Assembly: GCF_013155125.1 (NCBI RefSeq)
Contig: NZ_CP053564.1
Span: forward strand, 4,347,501-4,411,500
DNA from: Pseudonocardia broussonetiae
Lineage (GTDB): Bacteria; Actinomycetota; Actinomycetes; Mycobacteriales; Pseudonocardiaceae
Length of the DNA stretch: 64,000 nucleotides
Reading direction: 5' to 3'
Shown: piece after piece, positions 49,712 to 59,353 of the stretch
Position numbering within the stretch: the first letter of the stretch is position 1
Layout: every line of letters begins with the position of its first letter
Made by a program: the position numbers and the translations under genes
The notes under the pieces: generated by a model
The model's input: only the letters and a program-made list of their open reading frames with translations
Database searches by the model: none
Told to the model about the DNA's origin: nothing

Positions 49712-50862
49712 GCACCGCGCGCCGGGCCGTGGTCGTGTCGACGGCCCGGACCCCGATCGGCAGGGCCCACCGCGGTGCCTTCCACGACACCTCGGCCCAG
49801 GATCTGGCGGGGCACGTCGTCGGGCACGCCGTCGCCCGCGCAGGGCTGGACGGTCGCGAGATCGAGGACGTGGTGCTCGGCGCCGCGCTGCAGCAGGGGA
49901 GCACGGGGTTCAACGTGGCCCGGCAGGCCGCCCTCCGCGCCGGCCTGCCCGACTCGGTCGCCGGGATGTCCGTCGACCGCCAGTGCGCGTCCGGCCTCAT
50001 GGCGATCGCGACGGCGGCCAAGCAGATCGTCGTCGACGGGATGCAGGTCGTGATCGGCGGTGGCGTCGAGTCCGTCTCGCTGGTGCAGAACGAGCACCAG
50101 AACACCCACCGGGCGCAGGACCCGTGGCTCCGCGACCGCGTCCCGGACCTCTACCTGCCGATGCTCGACACCGCCGAGGTCGTGGCCGAGCGGTACGACG
50201 TCGACCGGGAGCGCCAGGACGCGTTCGCGCTGCTCTCGCAGCAGCGCACCGCGGCGGCCCAGGAGGCCGGCCGGTTCGACGACGAGATCGTGCCGATGAC
50301 GACGGTCCGCCTGACCCGCGACGAGGGCAACCGGCCCTCGACCACGCTCGAGGCCCTGGCCGGCCTCGAGCCGGTGCGGCGGGCCTCGCGTCCCGGCGCG
50401 ACGGTGACCGCCGGCAACGCGTCCCAGCTCTCGGACGGCGCGTCGGCGTCGGTCCTCATGGAGGCGGGGGAGGCGCAGCGGCGCGGTCTCGAGCCCCTCG
50501 GCAGCTACCTCGGGCTGGCCGTCGCGGGCTGCGCGCCCGCCGAGATGGGGGTCGGCCCCGTCGTCGCGGTCCCGCGGCTGCTCGAGCGGCACGGGCTCGG
50601 CGTCGACGACATCGGGCTGTGGGAGCTCAACGAGGCCTTCGCGTCGCAGGCCGTCCACTGCCGGGACCGGCTGGGCATCGACCCCGACCTGCTCAACGTC
50701 GACGGCGGGGCGATCGCGATGGGGCACCCGTACGGGATGTCGGGCGCCCGGATGGTCGCCCACGCGCTGATCGAGGGACGGCGGCGCGGCGTCCGGTACG
50801 TCGTCGTCACCATGTGCGTCGGTGGCGGCATGGGTGCGGCCGGGTTGTTCGATGTCCGCTGA
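49708..50862 (+). CDS. Thiolase (acetyl-CoA acyltransferase)
   Basis: A 384-residue biosynthetic/degradative thiolase with all catalytic groups: nucleophilic cysteine in [12 protein letters not shown], histidine in [20 protein letters not shown] and the second cysteine in [13 protein letters not shown]. It cleaves a 3-ketoacyl-CoA with CoA, or runs in reverse. The GTG overlaps the preceding SDR stop and the crotonase ATG overlaps its own end by 11 nt, so the genes are coupled. Confidence 0.95.
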   Translation: MSTARRAVVVSTARTPIGRAHRGAFHDTSAQDLAGHVVGHAVARAGLDGREIEDVVLGAALQQGSTGFNVARQAALRAGLPDSVAGMSVDRQCASGLMAIATAAKQIVVDGMQVVIGGGVESVSLVQNEHQNTHRAQDPWLRDRVPDLYLPMLDTAEVVAERYDVDRERQDAFALLSQQRTAAAQEAGRFDDEIVPMTTVRLTRDEGNRPSTTLEALAGLEPVRRASRPGATVTAGNASQLSDGASASVLMEAGEAQRRGLEPLGSYLGLAVAGCAPAEMGVGPVVAVPRLLERHGLGVDDIGLWELNEAFASQAVHCRDRLGIDPDLLNVDGGAIAMGHPYGMSGARMVAHALIEGRRRGVRYVVVTMCVGGGMGAAGLFDVR

Positions 50863-51643
50863 CCCGTGCGTGCCCGGCGGCGAGGAGGGCGTCCGCCTCC
50901 GGGTCGACGGCCGCGTCCTCGTGGTGACGATCGACCGTCCGCGGGTCCGCAACGCCGTCGACGGCGCGACGGCCCGCGCGCTGGCCGCCGCCTTCGACCG
51001 CCTCGACGCGGACCCGGCCCTCGGTGCGGCCGTGCTCACCGGCGCCGGGGGCGGCTTCAGCGCGGGGATGGACCTGCGGGCCTTCGCGGAGGGCGACCTG
51101 CCGTTCGTCGGGCAGCGGGGCTTCGGCGGGTTCGCCCAGTCGCCCCCGCGCAAGCCGGTCGTCGCCGCGGTCGAGGGCTACGCCCTGGCCGGCGGGCTGG
51201 AGATGGCGCTGGCGTGCGACCTCATCGTCGCCGCCGAGGACGCGCGGCTCGGGCTGCCGGAGGTGCGGCGGGGCCTGGTGGCGGCCGGCGGCGGCCTGCT
51301 GCGGCTCGCCCAGCGGATCCCGTACCACGTCGCTGCCGAGATCGCGCTGACCGGCGAGCCCGTGAGCGCCCGCCGGCTCCACGAGGTGGGTCTGCTCAAC
51401 CGCCTGGTCGCGCCCGGCCGGGCGCTCCCGGTCGCGCTCGACCTCGCGGCGACGATCGTCCGCGGCGCGCCTCTCGCCGTGAACGGGTCCAAGGCCGTCC
51501 TGAGCGGCGCCGCCGACTGGGGCCTGTCCGACGGCTGGTCACGGCAGCAGGAGATCGCGGACCCGATCATCGCCTCGCAGGACGCCCAGGAGGGAGCCCG
51601 GGCGTTCGCGGAGCGCAGGGCGCCGGTGTGGACGGGGCGGTGA
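50852..51643 (+). CDS. Enoyl-CoA hydratase/isomerase (crotonase)
   Basis: A 263-residue crotonase with [23 protein letters not shown], the oxyanion-hole segments [13 protein letters not shown] and [42 protein letters not shown], and the usual C-terminal trimer helix. A glutamate in LPEV is kept while the second catalytic position is alanine, as in several actinobacterial members. It is the last gene of the operon starting at 41959. Confidence 0.93.
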   Translation: MSADPCVPGGEEGVRLRVDGRVLVVTIDRPRVRNAVDGATARALAAAFDRLDADPALGAAVLTGAGGGFSAGMDLRAFAEGDLPFVGQRGFGGFAQSPPRKPVVAAVEGYALAGGLEMALACDLIVAAEDARLGLPEVRRGLVAAGGGLLRLAQRIPYHVAAEIALTGEPVSARRLHEVGLLNRLVAPGRALPVALDLAATIVRGAPLAVNGSKAVLSGAADWGLSDGWSRQQEIADPIIASQDAQEGARAFAERRAPVWTGR

Positions 51644-51654
51644 CGGCCGCGCCG

Positions 51655-52326
51655 TCAGGCACCGGCGCCGTCTGACGGGCCGGCCGGCGCCGTCGTCCCG
51701 CCCAGCTGCAGGCCGCCCAGGACGAGGTCGGTCCAGATCTCGGCGATCGCGGCCCCCGTCAGCTCGCCGCTCGGGCGGAACCACTTGTTGACCCAGTTGC
51801 ACATGCCGAAGATCGCCAGCGTCGTCGCGTGCACCGGCATCGGCCGGAACTCCCCGTCGGCGATGCCCTTCTCCAGGATGGACTCGACGAACCGGGTGTA
51901 CTCGACGCTGCGGGCGTGCGCCGTGCGCCGGTACGCGGGGGACAGGTCGTGGTAGTGCTCGAAGAAGGCCTGGACGTAGCCCGGGATGGACTCGTTGGCC
52001 AGCACCATCTTGCTGATCGCGGCCCGCAGCATCTCCGTGGCCGACCCGCCTGACTCGCGCACCATTGCGGCGTGGTCGAGGAAGTCGTTGGTCAGCACCT
52101 CGTGCATCGCGAAGAGGATCTCGTCGCGGCTGCGGAAGTAGTGGTAGAGCGCCGACTTGCTGATCTTGTTGGCCGCGGCGATGTCCTCCAGCGAGGCGTT
52201 CGCGTAGCCGACCTTGTTGATCACCTTCGCGGCGGCGTCCAGGATCTCGCGCCGTCGCCGGTCGCCCTTCCCCCCGGCGGGGAACTCCTTGGGCTTCGCG
52301 GTGCGCGTGGCACGTCGTTCGACCAT
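51655..52326 (-). CDS. TetR/AcrR family transcriptional regulator
   Basis: A 223-residue regulator with a basic N-terminal extension (KPKEFPAGGKGDRRRR), then the TetR domain EILDAAAKVINKVGYANASLEDIAAANKISKSALYHYFRSRDEILFAM and a C-terminal domain with VQAFFEHYHDLSPAYRRTAHARSVEY of the acyl-CoA/fatty-acid-sensing kind. It is divergent from the thiolase operon with 199 nt between starts holding clear CCGACCA/TGGTCGG dyads, so it very likely represses that operon and itself, released by a CoA ester. Confidence 0.93.
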   Translation of the reverse strand: MVERRATRTAKPKEFPAGGKGDRRRREILDAAAKVINKVGYANASLEDIAAANKISKSALYHYFRSRDEILFAMHEVLTNDFLDHAAMVRESGGSATEMLRAAISKMVLANESIPGYVQAFFEHYHDLSPAYRRTAHARSVEYTRFVESILEKGIADGEFRPMPVHATTLAIFGMCNWVNKWFRPSGELTGAAIAEIWTDLVLGGLQLGGTTAPAGPSDGAGA

Positions 52327-52390
52327 GTCCGGAGGGTAGCAGCCGGTGCCGACCAATGGCGTACCGGCGACATGTGACGGACGAGAATTG

Positions 52391-52408
52391 TCCGACCAGA
52401 TGGTCGGA
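52391..52408. promoter_or_regulatory. TetR operator, perfect TCCGACCA-N2-TGGTCGGA dyad
   Basis: TCCGACCAGATGGTCGGA is an 18-bp inverted repeat with 8-bp perfect arms in the divergent region 52327-52525. It is the standard size for a TetR-family dimer. A partial half-site (CCGACCAATGG) lies nearer to the TetR gene at about 52354-52364. Confidence 0.75.
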
Positions 52409-52439
52409 GAATGTCGCGGATCAGCAGCTAGATCGGCCG

Positions 52440-52494
52440 TTGACGGTCTCACGACGTCGCTGCTACTGTCCGACCAGTCGGTTTTTTCCGACTG
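52440..52494 (+). promoter_or_regulatory. Promoter of the 52.5-63.8 kb operon with overlapping operator
   Basis: TTGACG (52440-52445) and TGC-TACTGT (-10 at 52464-52469) are spaced 18 nt, a good sigma-70-type promoter. TCCGACCAGTCGG (52469-52481) overlaps the -10 end and matches one arm of the upstream operator; CAGTCGG-T6-CCGACTG (52475-52494) is a further dyad. Bound regulator would block transcription start. The thiolase ATG at 52526 follows GGGAGG. Confidence 0.7.
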
Positions 52495-52525
52495 ACCGGA
52501 CGGACGTTTTTAACGGGAGGGTCCT

Positions 52526-53719
52526 ATGCGCGAGGTGAACATCGTCGGGGTCGGCATGACCCCGTTCGGCAGGTTCGCCGACGCCACCGTCGGCGGCCTG
52601 GGCCGGGAGGCGGCGGCGGCCGCGCTCGCCGACGCGGGCCTCGCGCCGTCGGACGTCGGGGTGGTCGTCCACGCGAACTCCCTGCAGGGCGCCCTCGGCG
52701 GCCAGCACTCCATGCGCGGCCAGGTCGCGCTGGGCGGGCCGGACTACGGCGCGATCCCCGTCATCAACGTCGAGAACGCGTGCGCCTCGTCGTCGACGGG
52801 GCTGCACGTGGCGCTCGGGCTCGTCCGCTCCGGGCAGTACGACCGGGCGCTCGTCGTCGGCTCGGAGCGGCTGACCGGCAGCTCGACCCGCGACGTGCTG
52901 GACGCGATGCTGTCGGGCACCGACCTCGACCGCGTGGGGGCCATCGGCCGGGAGTTCACCGGCACCGACGAGGCTCCCGAGTCCTTCTACATGGCCATGT
53001 ACTCCTGGGTGACCCGGCAGTACATGGAGCGCTCGGGCGCCACCCGCGAGGACTTCGCGGACGTCGCGGTCAAGAACTCCGCGGCCGCGGCGCTGAACCC
53101 CTACGCCCAGTACCGCACCGCCCTGACCCGGGAGCAGGTGCTCGCCGGCCGGGTGATCGCCGACCCGCTGACGGTCGTGATGTGCGCGCCGGTCGCCGAC
53201 GGCGCCGCGGCGGTCGTGATCGAGGCCGCGGACGCGGCGCCCGCCCGTCCGGACGCGGTGCGCGTGCGCGCGTCGGTGCTGCGGTCCGGCGTCCCGGGCG
53301 GCGCCGCGCTCTCCCCGGAGGTGGAGGCGTCGCGCGCGGCGTACGAGATCACCGGCATCGGGCCCGCCGACCTCGACGTCGTCGAGTGCCACGACGCGGC
53401 GTCGTCGAAGGAAGTGATCATGTACGAGAAGCTGGGCCTGTGCGCGCCCGGCGACGGGGCGAAGCTGCTGGCCTCGGGCGCGACGGCGATCGGCGGGCGG
53501 GTGCCGGTGAACCCCAGCGGCGGTCTCGTCTCCCGCGGGCACCCGGTCGGTGCCACGGGATGCGCGCAGCTCTTCGAGCTCGTCACCCAGCTGCGCGGCC
53601 GTGCGGGGGAGCGCCAGGTCCACGGCGCCCGGATCGCGCTCGCCGAGAACTCCGGTGGCTACGTGCACCCCGACCCCGGCGTCTGCGTGGTCACCGTCCT
53701 GAGCCGGGAGACGGCGTGA
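52526..53719 (+). CDS. Thiolase, SCP-x/lipid-transfer-associated type
   Basis: A 397-residue thiolase-superfamily protein. NVENACASSSTGLHVAL holds the nucleophilic cysteine, VVECHDAASSKEVIMYEKLGLC and NPSGGLVSRGHPVGATGCAQLFEL hold the histidines, and ENSGGYVHPDPGVCVVTVL the C-terminal end. The layout matches SCP-x thiolases of branched-chain or sterol-like CoA ester breakdown; no DUF35 partner is encoded beside it. It is the first gene of the operon opposite the TetR gene and its stop overlaps the crotonase GTG. Confidence 0.92.
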   Translation: MREVNIVGVGMTPFGRFADATVGGLGREAAAAALADAGLAPSDVGVVVHANSLQGALGGQHSMRGQVALGGPDYGAIPVINVENACASSSTGLHVALGLVRSGQYDRALVVGSERLTGSSTRDVLDAMLSGTDLDRVGAIGREFTGTDEAPESFYMAMYSWVTRQYMERSGATREDFADVAVKNSAAAALNPYAQYRTALTREQVLAGRVIADPLTVVMCAPVADGAAAVVIEAADAAPARPDAVRVRASVLRSGVPGGAALSPEVEASRAAYEITGIGPADLDVVECHDAASSKEVIMYEKLGLCAPGDGAKLLASGATAIGGRVPVNPSGGLVSRGHPVGATGCAQLFELVTQLRGRAGERQVHGARIALAENSGGYVHPDPGVCVVTVLSRETA

Positions 53720-54534
53720 GCACCGCCACCGATCCCGGCGAGCTGCGGACCGACGGTCCCGCCGTCGTCGTCGAGCAGCGGGGGAGCGCGCTCTGGCTGC
53801 GGATCGACCGGCCGGACCGGATGAACGGGATCTCGCCGGAGGTCCTCGCCGGACTGGAGGCGGGGCTGGACCGGGCGGAGCGGACGCCGGGCGTCCGGGC
53901 GGTCGTCCTCGCCTCCACCGGGGCGGCGTTCTGCGCCGGCGCCGACCTGGCGCACGTGCGGCGGCTCGTCGCGGAGTCGGGCGGGCACCAGGCCTTCCTG
54001 CGCGAGGCCGGCCGGGTGCTGTGCCGGATCGAGGAGTTCCCGCTCCCGGTCATCGCCGCGGTGCAGGGCCTCGCGCTGGCCGGCGGGCTCGAGCTGCTGC
54101 TCTGCGCGGACCTCGTCGTCGCGGCCGAGTCGGCCCGCATCGGTGACGCGCACGCCAACTACGGACTGCTGCCGGGCGGTGGCGGCTCCATCCGGCTGCC
54201 CCGCCGCGTGGGTCCCGCCCGGGCCCGCTACCTGCTGTTCACCGGCGACGTCCGGCCGGCGCGCGAGTTCCTCGACACGGACCTGGTCACGGCCGTCGTG
54301 CCGGACGCCGAGCTGGTCGCCGCCGTCGACCGGATCGTCGAGAAGATCGCCCGGAAGAGCCCCAGCGGCCTGCGCCGGATGAAGGAGCTCGTGGCCGACG
54401 GCCTGGAGGTCCCGCAGTCCGTGGGCCTGCGGATGGAGCTGCAGCAGTCCGCGGCCCACGAGCGGTCGCCCGACTTCGAGGAGGGCCTCTCCGCCTTCTT
54501 CGCCAAGCGTTCCCCCCGTTTCGGCGACCGCTGA
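53716..54534 (+). CDS. Enoyl-CoA hydratase/isomerase (crotonase)
   Basis: A 272-residue crotonase with LWLRIDRPDRMNGISPEVL, GAAFCAGADLAHVRRL, VQGLALAGGLELLLCADLVVAAESARIGDAHANYGLLPGGGGSIRLPRRVG and a C-terminal FEEGLSAFFAKRSPRF. The glutamate pair of classical hydratases is replaced in the DAHANYGLLPGGGG segment, a variant seen in carnitinyl-CoA-like and other crotonases, so hydration is not certain. The GTG overlaps the thiolase stop. Confidence 0.92.
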   Translation: MSTATDPGELRTDGPAVVVEQRGSALWLRIDRPDRMNGISPEVLAGLEAGLDRAERTPGVRAVVLASTGAAFCAGADLAHVRRLVAESGGHQAFLREAGRVLCRIEEFPLPVIAAVQGLALAGGLELLLCADLVVAAESARIGDAHANYGLLPGGGGSIRLPRRVGPARARYLLFTGDVRPAREFLDTDLVTAVVPDAELVAAVDRIVEKIARKSPSGLRRMKELVADGLEVPQSVGLRMELQQSAAHERSPDFEEGLSAFFAKRSPRFGDR

Positions 54535-54562
54535 GCTGCGGTCCGCACCAGAAGGGCTCGGC

Positions 54563-55909
54563 ATGGACAACGCTGTTCCGGCACCGTCGCGCGCACGTCG
54601 CCGCGCGGTCGCCGCCATCTGCATCGGCAACTTCGTCGAGTGGTTCGACTTCGGCGTCTACGCCGTCTTCGCCACGATCATCGCCCAGCAGTTCTTCCCG
54701 GCCGAGGACCCCCTGGCCTCGCTGCTGGCCACCTTCGCCGTCTTCGGCGTCGCCTACGTCGCCCGTCCCTTCGGCGCGATCGTGTTCGGCCACTTCGGCG
54801 ACCGGGTCGGCCGCCGCGACGTCCTGGCGGTCGTCATGGTCCTCATGGCGCTCTCGACCGCGATGATCGGCCTCACGCCGAACTACGCGTCCATCGGCAT
54901 CGCCGCGCCCGTCGTCCTCGCGCTCGCCCGGGCGCTGCAGGGCTTCTCGGTCGGCGGGGAGTGGGGTGGGGCCGCCTCGTTCCTGGCCGAGCACGCACCG
55001 CCGCACCGGCGGGGGGCCTACGGCGGGCTGATGATGGGCACGCTCATGCTGGGCATCCTGGCCGGCGCCGTCTGCGCGACGCTGCTGACGCTGTTCATGC
55101 CCGCCGACGCGCTGGCGTCGTGGGGCTGGCGCATCCCGTTCCTGCTCGCCCTGCCGCTCGGCGCGGTCGGTCTCTACCTGCGGCTCAAGCTGGAGGAGTC
55201 GCCCCGCTTCCGCGAGGTCGCCGAGTCCTCCCACGTGCAGCAGGCGCCGCTGGTCCAGGCGCTGCGGGTGCACTGGCGGGCGATGCTGCGCGTCGTCGGC
55301 ATCGCGGTGCTGGTCACCTCGGGCACCTACCTGCTCGGGTTCCTGATCAGCTACTCGGTGCAGATCCTGCGGTACGACCTGATCACGGCACTGGCGGTCG
55401 ACGTCGCCGCGCTGGCGGCGTGCGTCGTGATGATCGCCGTGACCTCGCAGCTGTCGGACCGCTACGGCCGCGTGCCCCTCCTGCGCTGGTCGGGGGTCGC
55501 GCTGCTCGTCCTGGTGGTCCCGCTCTTCCTGCTGATGGGACAGGGACCGGCTGGCCTGGTCGTGGGGCAGGTGCTGCTGGGGGCGGCGGTCGGGTCCTAC
55601 GCGGGGCCCATCACCGCGGCGGTGACGGAGCTGTTCCCGACCGACGTGCGCTACAGCGGCCTGTCCCTGAGCTACAGCGTCGCGACGTCGGTGTTCGGCG
55701 GGACGACCCCGCTGATCGTCACGTTCCTGCTGCAGCGCACGGGCGACCCCCTGGCTCCCGGCTGGTTCATCATGGCCACGGCGGCGGTGTCGGTGTCGGT
55801 CGCCTTCCTGTGGCGGGAGACGGCCCGCGACGCCCTCGCGGACGTCTCCGAGTCGCCGCACCGGGCGCCGGCGGACCGCCCGGTCGCGGCGGAAGGGGCG
55901 ATCGGATGA
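54563..55909 (+). CDS. MFS transporter, metabolite:H+ symporter (MHS) type
   Basis: A 448-residue twelve-helix carrier. CIGNFVEWFDFGVYAVFATIIAQQFFP is the MHS first helix with its typical acidic/aromatic motif; GHFGDRVGRRDVL and SDRYGRVPLL are the loop motifs, and RALQGFSVGGEWGGAASFLAEHAP the fourth/fifth-helix signature. It probably imports the acid used by this operon. The ligase ATG overlaps its stop (ATGA). Confidence 0.92.
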   Translation: MDNAVPAPSRARRRAVAAICIGNFVEWFDFGVYAVFATIIAQQFFPAEDPLASLLATFAVFGVAYVARPFGAIVFGHFGDRVGRRDVLAVVMVLMALSTAMIGLTPNYASIGIAAPVVLALARALQGFSVGGEWGGAASFLAEHAPPHRRGAYGGLMMGTLMLGILAGAVCATLLTLFMPADALASWGWRIPFLLALPLGAVGLYLRLKLEESPRFREVAESSHVQQAPLVQALRVHWRAMLRVVGIAVLVTSGTYLLGFLISYSVQILRYDLITALAVDVAALAACVVMIAVTSQLSDRYGRVPLLRWSGVALLVLVVPLFLLMGQGPAGLVVGQVLLGAAVGSYAGPITAAVTELFPTDVRYSGLSLSYSVATSVFGGTTPLIVTFLLQRTGDPLAPGWFIMATAAVSVSVAFLWRETARDALADVSESPHRAPADRPVAAEGAIG

Positions 55910-57483
55910 GCGCCGCCGTCGACGTCACCTACAGCCGGCTGATCGTGGACGCGCTGACGGCGCGGCCCGAGCGGGAGGCGTTCGTCCAGGGCGACCGGCG
56001 CCTGACCTACGGGCAGACCGCGGACCTCACCGGCCGGATCCAGCAGGTGCTGGCCGAGCACGGGATCGGGCCGGGCACCGGGGTCGGCACGCTGAGCCCC
56101 AACCTGCCCGAGGCGTGGATGGTGCAGGCGGCGACCTACCTGCTGGGCGGGCGCTACAGCGGCCTGCACCCGCTCGGCTCGGTCGACGACCACGTGCGGC
56201 TGTGCGCGGACGCGGACGTCCGGGTGCTCGTCGTGCACCCCGACCACGCGGAGACCGCGGCCGCCGTCGCCGCCCGCTCGCCCGGCGTCGAGCACGTGCT
56301 CGGCCTCGGCGGGTCGGAGCTGGGGAAGGACCTGCTGGTCCTGGCCGACGCGATGCCGTCCATCCGGCTCGACGCCGGCCCGGCCGGCCTCGACGACGTC
56401 GCCTGGCTGCAGTTCACCGGGGGCACGACGGGCGAGCCCAAGGGCGTGCCCAACACCCAGCGGGCGTGCGCGGCCCAGGCGCAGATCTGGCTGAGCTCCT
56501 ACGGCGTGCCGGACCGGGCGCGCTACCTCGCGTCGTCGCCGATCACGCACGCCGCCCTGCTGACGATCCTGCCGACGTTCCTGCGCGGCGGCACCGTCGT
56601 GCTGCACCGGGGCTTCGACCCGGAGGCGTGGCTGGCCACGGTGGCCGCCGAGCGCATCGACATCGCCCTGATGGTCCCCACGATGGTCTCCGCCGTCCTC
56701 GACGCGCTGCAGCCGGGCCGCCACGACCTGTCCTCGATGCGCACGCTGCTCTACGGGGCCGCGCCGATGTCCCGGACGCGGATCGCCGAGGCGTGGGAGC
56801 GGATCGGGCCGGTGCTGCGGCAGGGCTACGCCTGCTCGGAGGCCGGCGGGCCGATCGCCGTGCTCGAGCCGGACGACCACGACCCCGCGGGTGCGCGGCC
56901 GGAGCTGCTGGACTCCTGCGGGCGCACCGCGATCGGCGTCCGCACGGCGATCCTCGACCCGGACGGCCATCCCGTGCCCGACGGGGAGGTCGGCGAGATC
57001 TGCGTGCGCGCACCCGGTGTCATGGCGGGCTACTGGCGCCGGCCGGACCTGAGCGCGCAGGTGCTGCGGCACGGGTGGCTCTACACCGGCGACATGGGCC
57101 GGCGTGACGACCAGGGCTACCTCTACCTCGTCGACCGCTCCAAGGACATGATCATCACCGGCGGGTTCAACGTGTACCCCCGCGAGGTCGAGGACGTCCT
57201 CATGGAGCACCCGGCGCTCGCGGCGGCCGCGGTGATCGGCACGCCGGACCCGCGGTGGGGCGAGGCGGTGCGGGCCGTGGTCACGCTCCGGCCGGGCACG
57301 ACCGTCGACCCCGCCGCGCTGGGCGACGAGCTGAAGGCCCTGGTCCGCAGGCGCAAGGGGCCGCACTACGCCCCGAAGGCGGTCGAGGTCGTCGACGCCC
57401 TGCCGACCACGCCCGTCGGCAAGATCGACAAGAAGGCCCTCCGCGCCCCGTACTGGGCCGGCCACGCACGCCAGGTCAACTGA
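55906..57483 (+). CDS. AMP-forming acyl-CoA ligase
   Basis: A 525-residue ligase, full length and intact. WLQFTGGTTGEPKGVPNTQRA is the P-loop (GTT-containing), GYACSEAGGPIA the adenine-binding region, GWLYTGDMGRRDDQGYL the catalytic aspartate region, SKDMIITGGFNVYPREVEDVL the hinge and TTPVGKIDKKALR the C-terminal lysine. It activates a carboxylic acid to its CoA ester for the thiolase and crotonase of the same operon. It overlaps the transporter stop by 4 nt. Confidence 0.95.
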   Translation: MSAAVDVTYSRLIVDALTARPEREAFVQGDRRLTYGQTADLTGRIQQVLAEHGIGPGTGVGTLSPNLPEAWMVQAATYLLGGRYSGLHPLGSVDDHVRLCADADVRVLVVHPDHAETAAAVAARSPGVEHVLGLGGSELGKDLLVLADAMPSIRLDAGPAGLDDVAWLQFTGGTTGEPKGVPNTQRACAAQAQIWLSSYGVPDRARYLASSPITHAALLTILPTFLRGGTVVLHRGFDPEAWLATVAAERIDIALMVPTMVSAVLDALQPGRHDLSSMRTLLYGAAPMSRTRIAEAWERIGPVLRQGYACSEAGGPIAVLEPDDHDPAGARPELLDSCGRTAIGVRTAILDPDGHPVPDGEVGEICVRAPGVMAGYWRRPDLSAQVLRHGWLYTGDMGRRDDQGYLYLVDRSKDMIITGGFNVYPREVEDVLMEHPALAAAAVIGTPDPRWGEAVRAVVTLRPGTTVDPAALGDELKALVRRRKGPHYAPKAVEVVDALPTTPVGKIDKKALRAPYWAGHARQVN

Positions 57484-57493
57484 GGAGACACCG

Positions 57494-58486
57494 ATGCAGA
57501 TCGACGTGCGCGTGCGCAACCCGCTCGAGTTCATCGGCGACGACGCCCGGCTGGCGGAGGAGCTGGGGGTCGACGGCGTCCTCAACGCCGAGATCGAGGA
57601 GGACCCCTTCCCGGGACTGGCGCTCGCCGCGGCGCGGACGGAGCGGGTGGCCTTCGGGCCCGCCGTCGCCGTCGCGTTCGCCCGCACCCCCATGACCGTC
57701 GCCTACCCCGCCTACCACCTGCAGCGCTTCTCCCGGGGCCGGTTCGTCCTCGGCCTGGGCAGCCAGATCCGCCCGCACGTCGAGCGCCGCTACGGGATGC
57801 CGTGGAGCAGGCCGGCGGCGCGGATGAAGGAGTTCGTCTCCGCCCTGCACGCCATCTGGCGCACCTGGGACACCGGTGAGCCGCTGGACTTCCGCGGCGA
57901 GTTCTACACGCACACGCTGATGGCGCCGATGATGTCGCCGACGCGCAACGGGTCCGGGCCGCCCAAGGTCTTCCTGGCGGCCGTCGGCCCGCAGATGCTG
58001 CGCGTCACCGGCGAGGTGGCCGACGGACTCTTCCCGCACGCCTTCGTGACCGAGCGCTACCTGCGCGAGGTCATCGTGCCGACCGTGCGCGAGGGCCAGC
58101 GCGCCGCGGGCCGGCCCGACGACGCGGTGGAGATCGCCGTGTCGTCGCTGATCGCCACGGACGAGGCCGAGTTCGAGGCGGCCCGCGCCCAGATCGCCTT
58201 CTACGCCTCCACGCTCGCCTACCGGCCGGTGCTCGACCTGCACGGCTGGGGGGCGCTGCAGGACGAGCTGCACCCGCTGTCCAAGCAGGGCCGCTGGGGC
58301 GAGATGACGCCGCTGGTGCCCGACGAGGTGGTCCGCGCGATGACCGTGACGGGGTCCGACGCCGAGATCGCCACGGGTCTCCGGACGCGGTTCACCGGGG
58401 TCGCGGACCGCCTGAACTTCTACGTCCCCGGTGACGTGCCCCCGCCCGGCCGCTACGCCGGCCTGATCGCCGAGCTGAAGCGATGA
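57494..58486 (+). CDS. LLM-class (F420- or flavin-dependent) oxidoreductase
   Basis: A 330-residue luciferase-like TIM barrel. ARLAEELGVDGVLNAEIEEDPFPGLALAAARTERVAFGPAVAVAFARTPMTVAYPAYHLQRFSRGRFVLGLGSQ is the usual N-terminal pattern and KVFLAAVGPQMLRVTGEVADGLFPHAF the cofactor region. In actinobacteria such proteins mostly use F420 to oxidise alcohols or reduce C=C bonds, while some use FMN and O2. GAGGAG precedes the ATG. The SDR ATG overlaps its stop. Confidence 0.92.
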   Translation: MQIDVRVRNPLEFIGDDARLAEELGVDGVLNAEIEEDPFPGLALAAARTERVAFGPAVAVAFARTPMTVAYPAYHLQRFSRGRFVLGLGSQIRPHVERRYGMPWSRPAARMKEFVSALHAIWRTWDTGEPLDFRGEFYTHTLMAPMMSPTRNGSGPPKVFLAAVGPQMLRVTGEVADGLFPHAFVTERYLREVIVPTVREGQRAAGRPDDAVEIAVSSLIATDEAEFEAARAQIAFYASTLAYRPVLDLHGWGALQDELHPLSKQGRWGEMTPLVPDEVVRAMTVTGSDAEIATGLRTRFTGVADRLNFYVPGDVPPPGRYAGLIAELKR

Positions 58487-59319
58487 CCCCCACCCCTGGA
58501 GCAGACGTGCAGACCGCATCCCCGCCGGCGTCGACCGGCCTCCTCGACCTGACCGGGCGCACCGTGCTCGTCACCGGCGCCGGGCAGGGCGTCGGCCGCG
58601 AGGTGGCGCTCTACTGCGCCGCGCACGGCGCCACGGTCGTGGTCAACGACTACCACGCCGACCGGGCCGCGTCCGTGGCCGCCGAGATCACCGACGGCGG
58701 TGGCGCCGCGCTCCCCGAGACCTGCGACGTCACCGTGTTCGACGACGTCCTCGCCATGGTCGCCCGCGTGGAGGACGCGGTGGGCGGCGTCGACGTGCTG
58801 GTCAACAACGCCGGCAACGCCGGGCCCGTCGTCGACGGCACGGTCCCCGCGCCGCCGTTCTGGGAGACCGGTCCGCAGGAGTGGGACCCGTGGCTGGGCA
58901 CCAACTTCTTCGGCGTCCTGCACGCGACCCGCGCGGCGCTGCCCGGGATGGTGGCGCGCGGCTGGGGCCGGGTGATCACCACGATCTCCGACGCCGGCCG
59001 GGTCGGCGAGCCCAACCTGGCCGTCTACGGCGGGGCGAAGGCGGGCGCCGCCGGGTTCTCCCGTGGCCTCGCGAAGGCCGTCGGCCGTCACGGGATCACC
59101 GTGAACTGCGTCTCCCTGGGTTCGATCGACACCCCGGGCGTCGCGGCGCTCAACGCCGACCCGGAGGTGGTCCGCAAGAGCCTCGGCCGGTACGTGATCC
59201 GGCGCATCGGCCGGCCCGACGACGTCGCCGGGATGGTCCTGTTCCTCGCCTCCGGGTCCGCCTCGTGGATCACCGGCCAGACCTACCCGGTCAACGGCGG
59301 CTACTCCTTCGCCGTCTGA
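58483..59319 (+). CDS. Short-chain dehydrogenase/reductase
   Basis: A 278-residue SDR with GRTVLVTGAGQGVGREVALYCAAHGATVVVNDYH (the ND element of acyl-CoA-type SDRs), NNAGNAGPVVDG, TTISDAGRVGEPNLAVYGGAKAGAAGFSRGLAK (Y-x-x-x-K) and ITGQTYPVNGGYSF. It may oxidise a hydroxyl to the ketone on which the downstream carboxylase-like enzyme would act. ATGA overlap with the LLM gene. Confidence 0.92.
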   Translation: MTPTPGADVQTASPPASTGLLDLTGRTVLVTGAGQGVGREVALYCAAHGATVVVNDYHADRAASVAAEITDGGGAALPETCDVTVFDDVLAMVARVEDAVGGVDVLVNNAGNAGPVVDGTVPAPPFWETGPQEWDPWLGTNFFGVLHATRAALPGMVARGWGRVITTISDAGRVGEPNLAVYGGAKAGAAGFSRGLAKAVGRHGITVNCVSLGSIDTPGVAALNADPEVVRKSLGRYVIRRIGRPDDVAGMVLFLASGSASWITGQTYPVNGGYSFAV

Positions 59320-59353
59320 CGACGGCACCCCGACCCGTGAGAGGAACCCCTCC

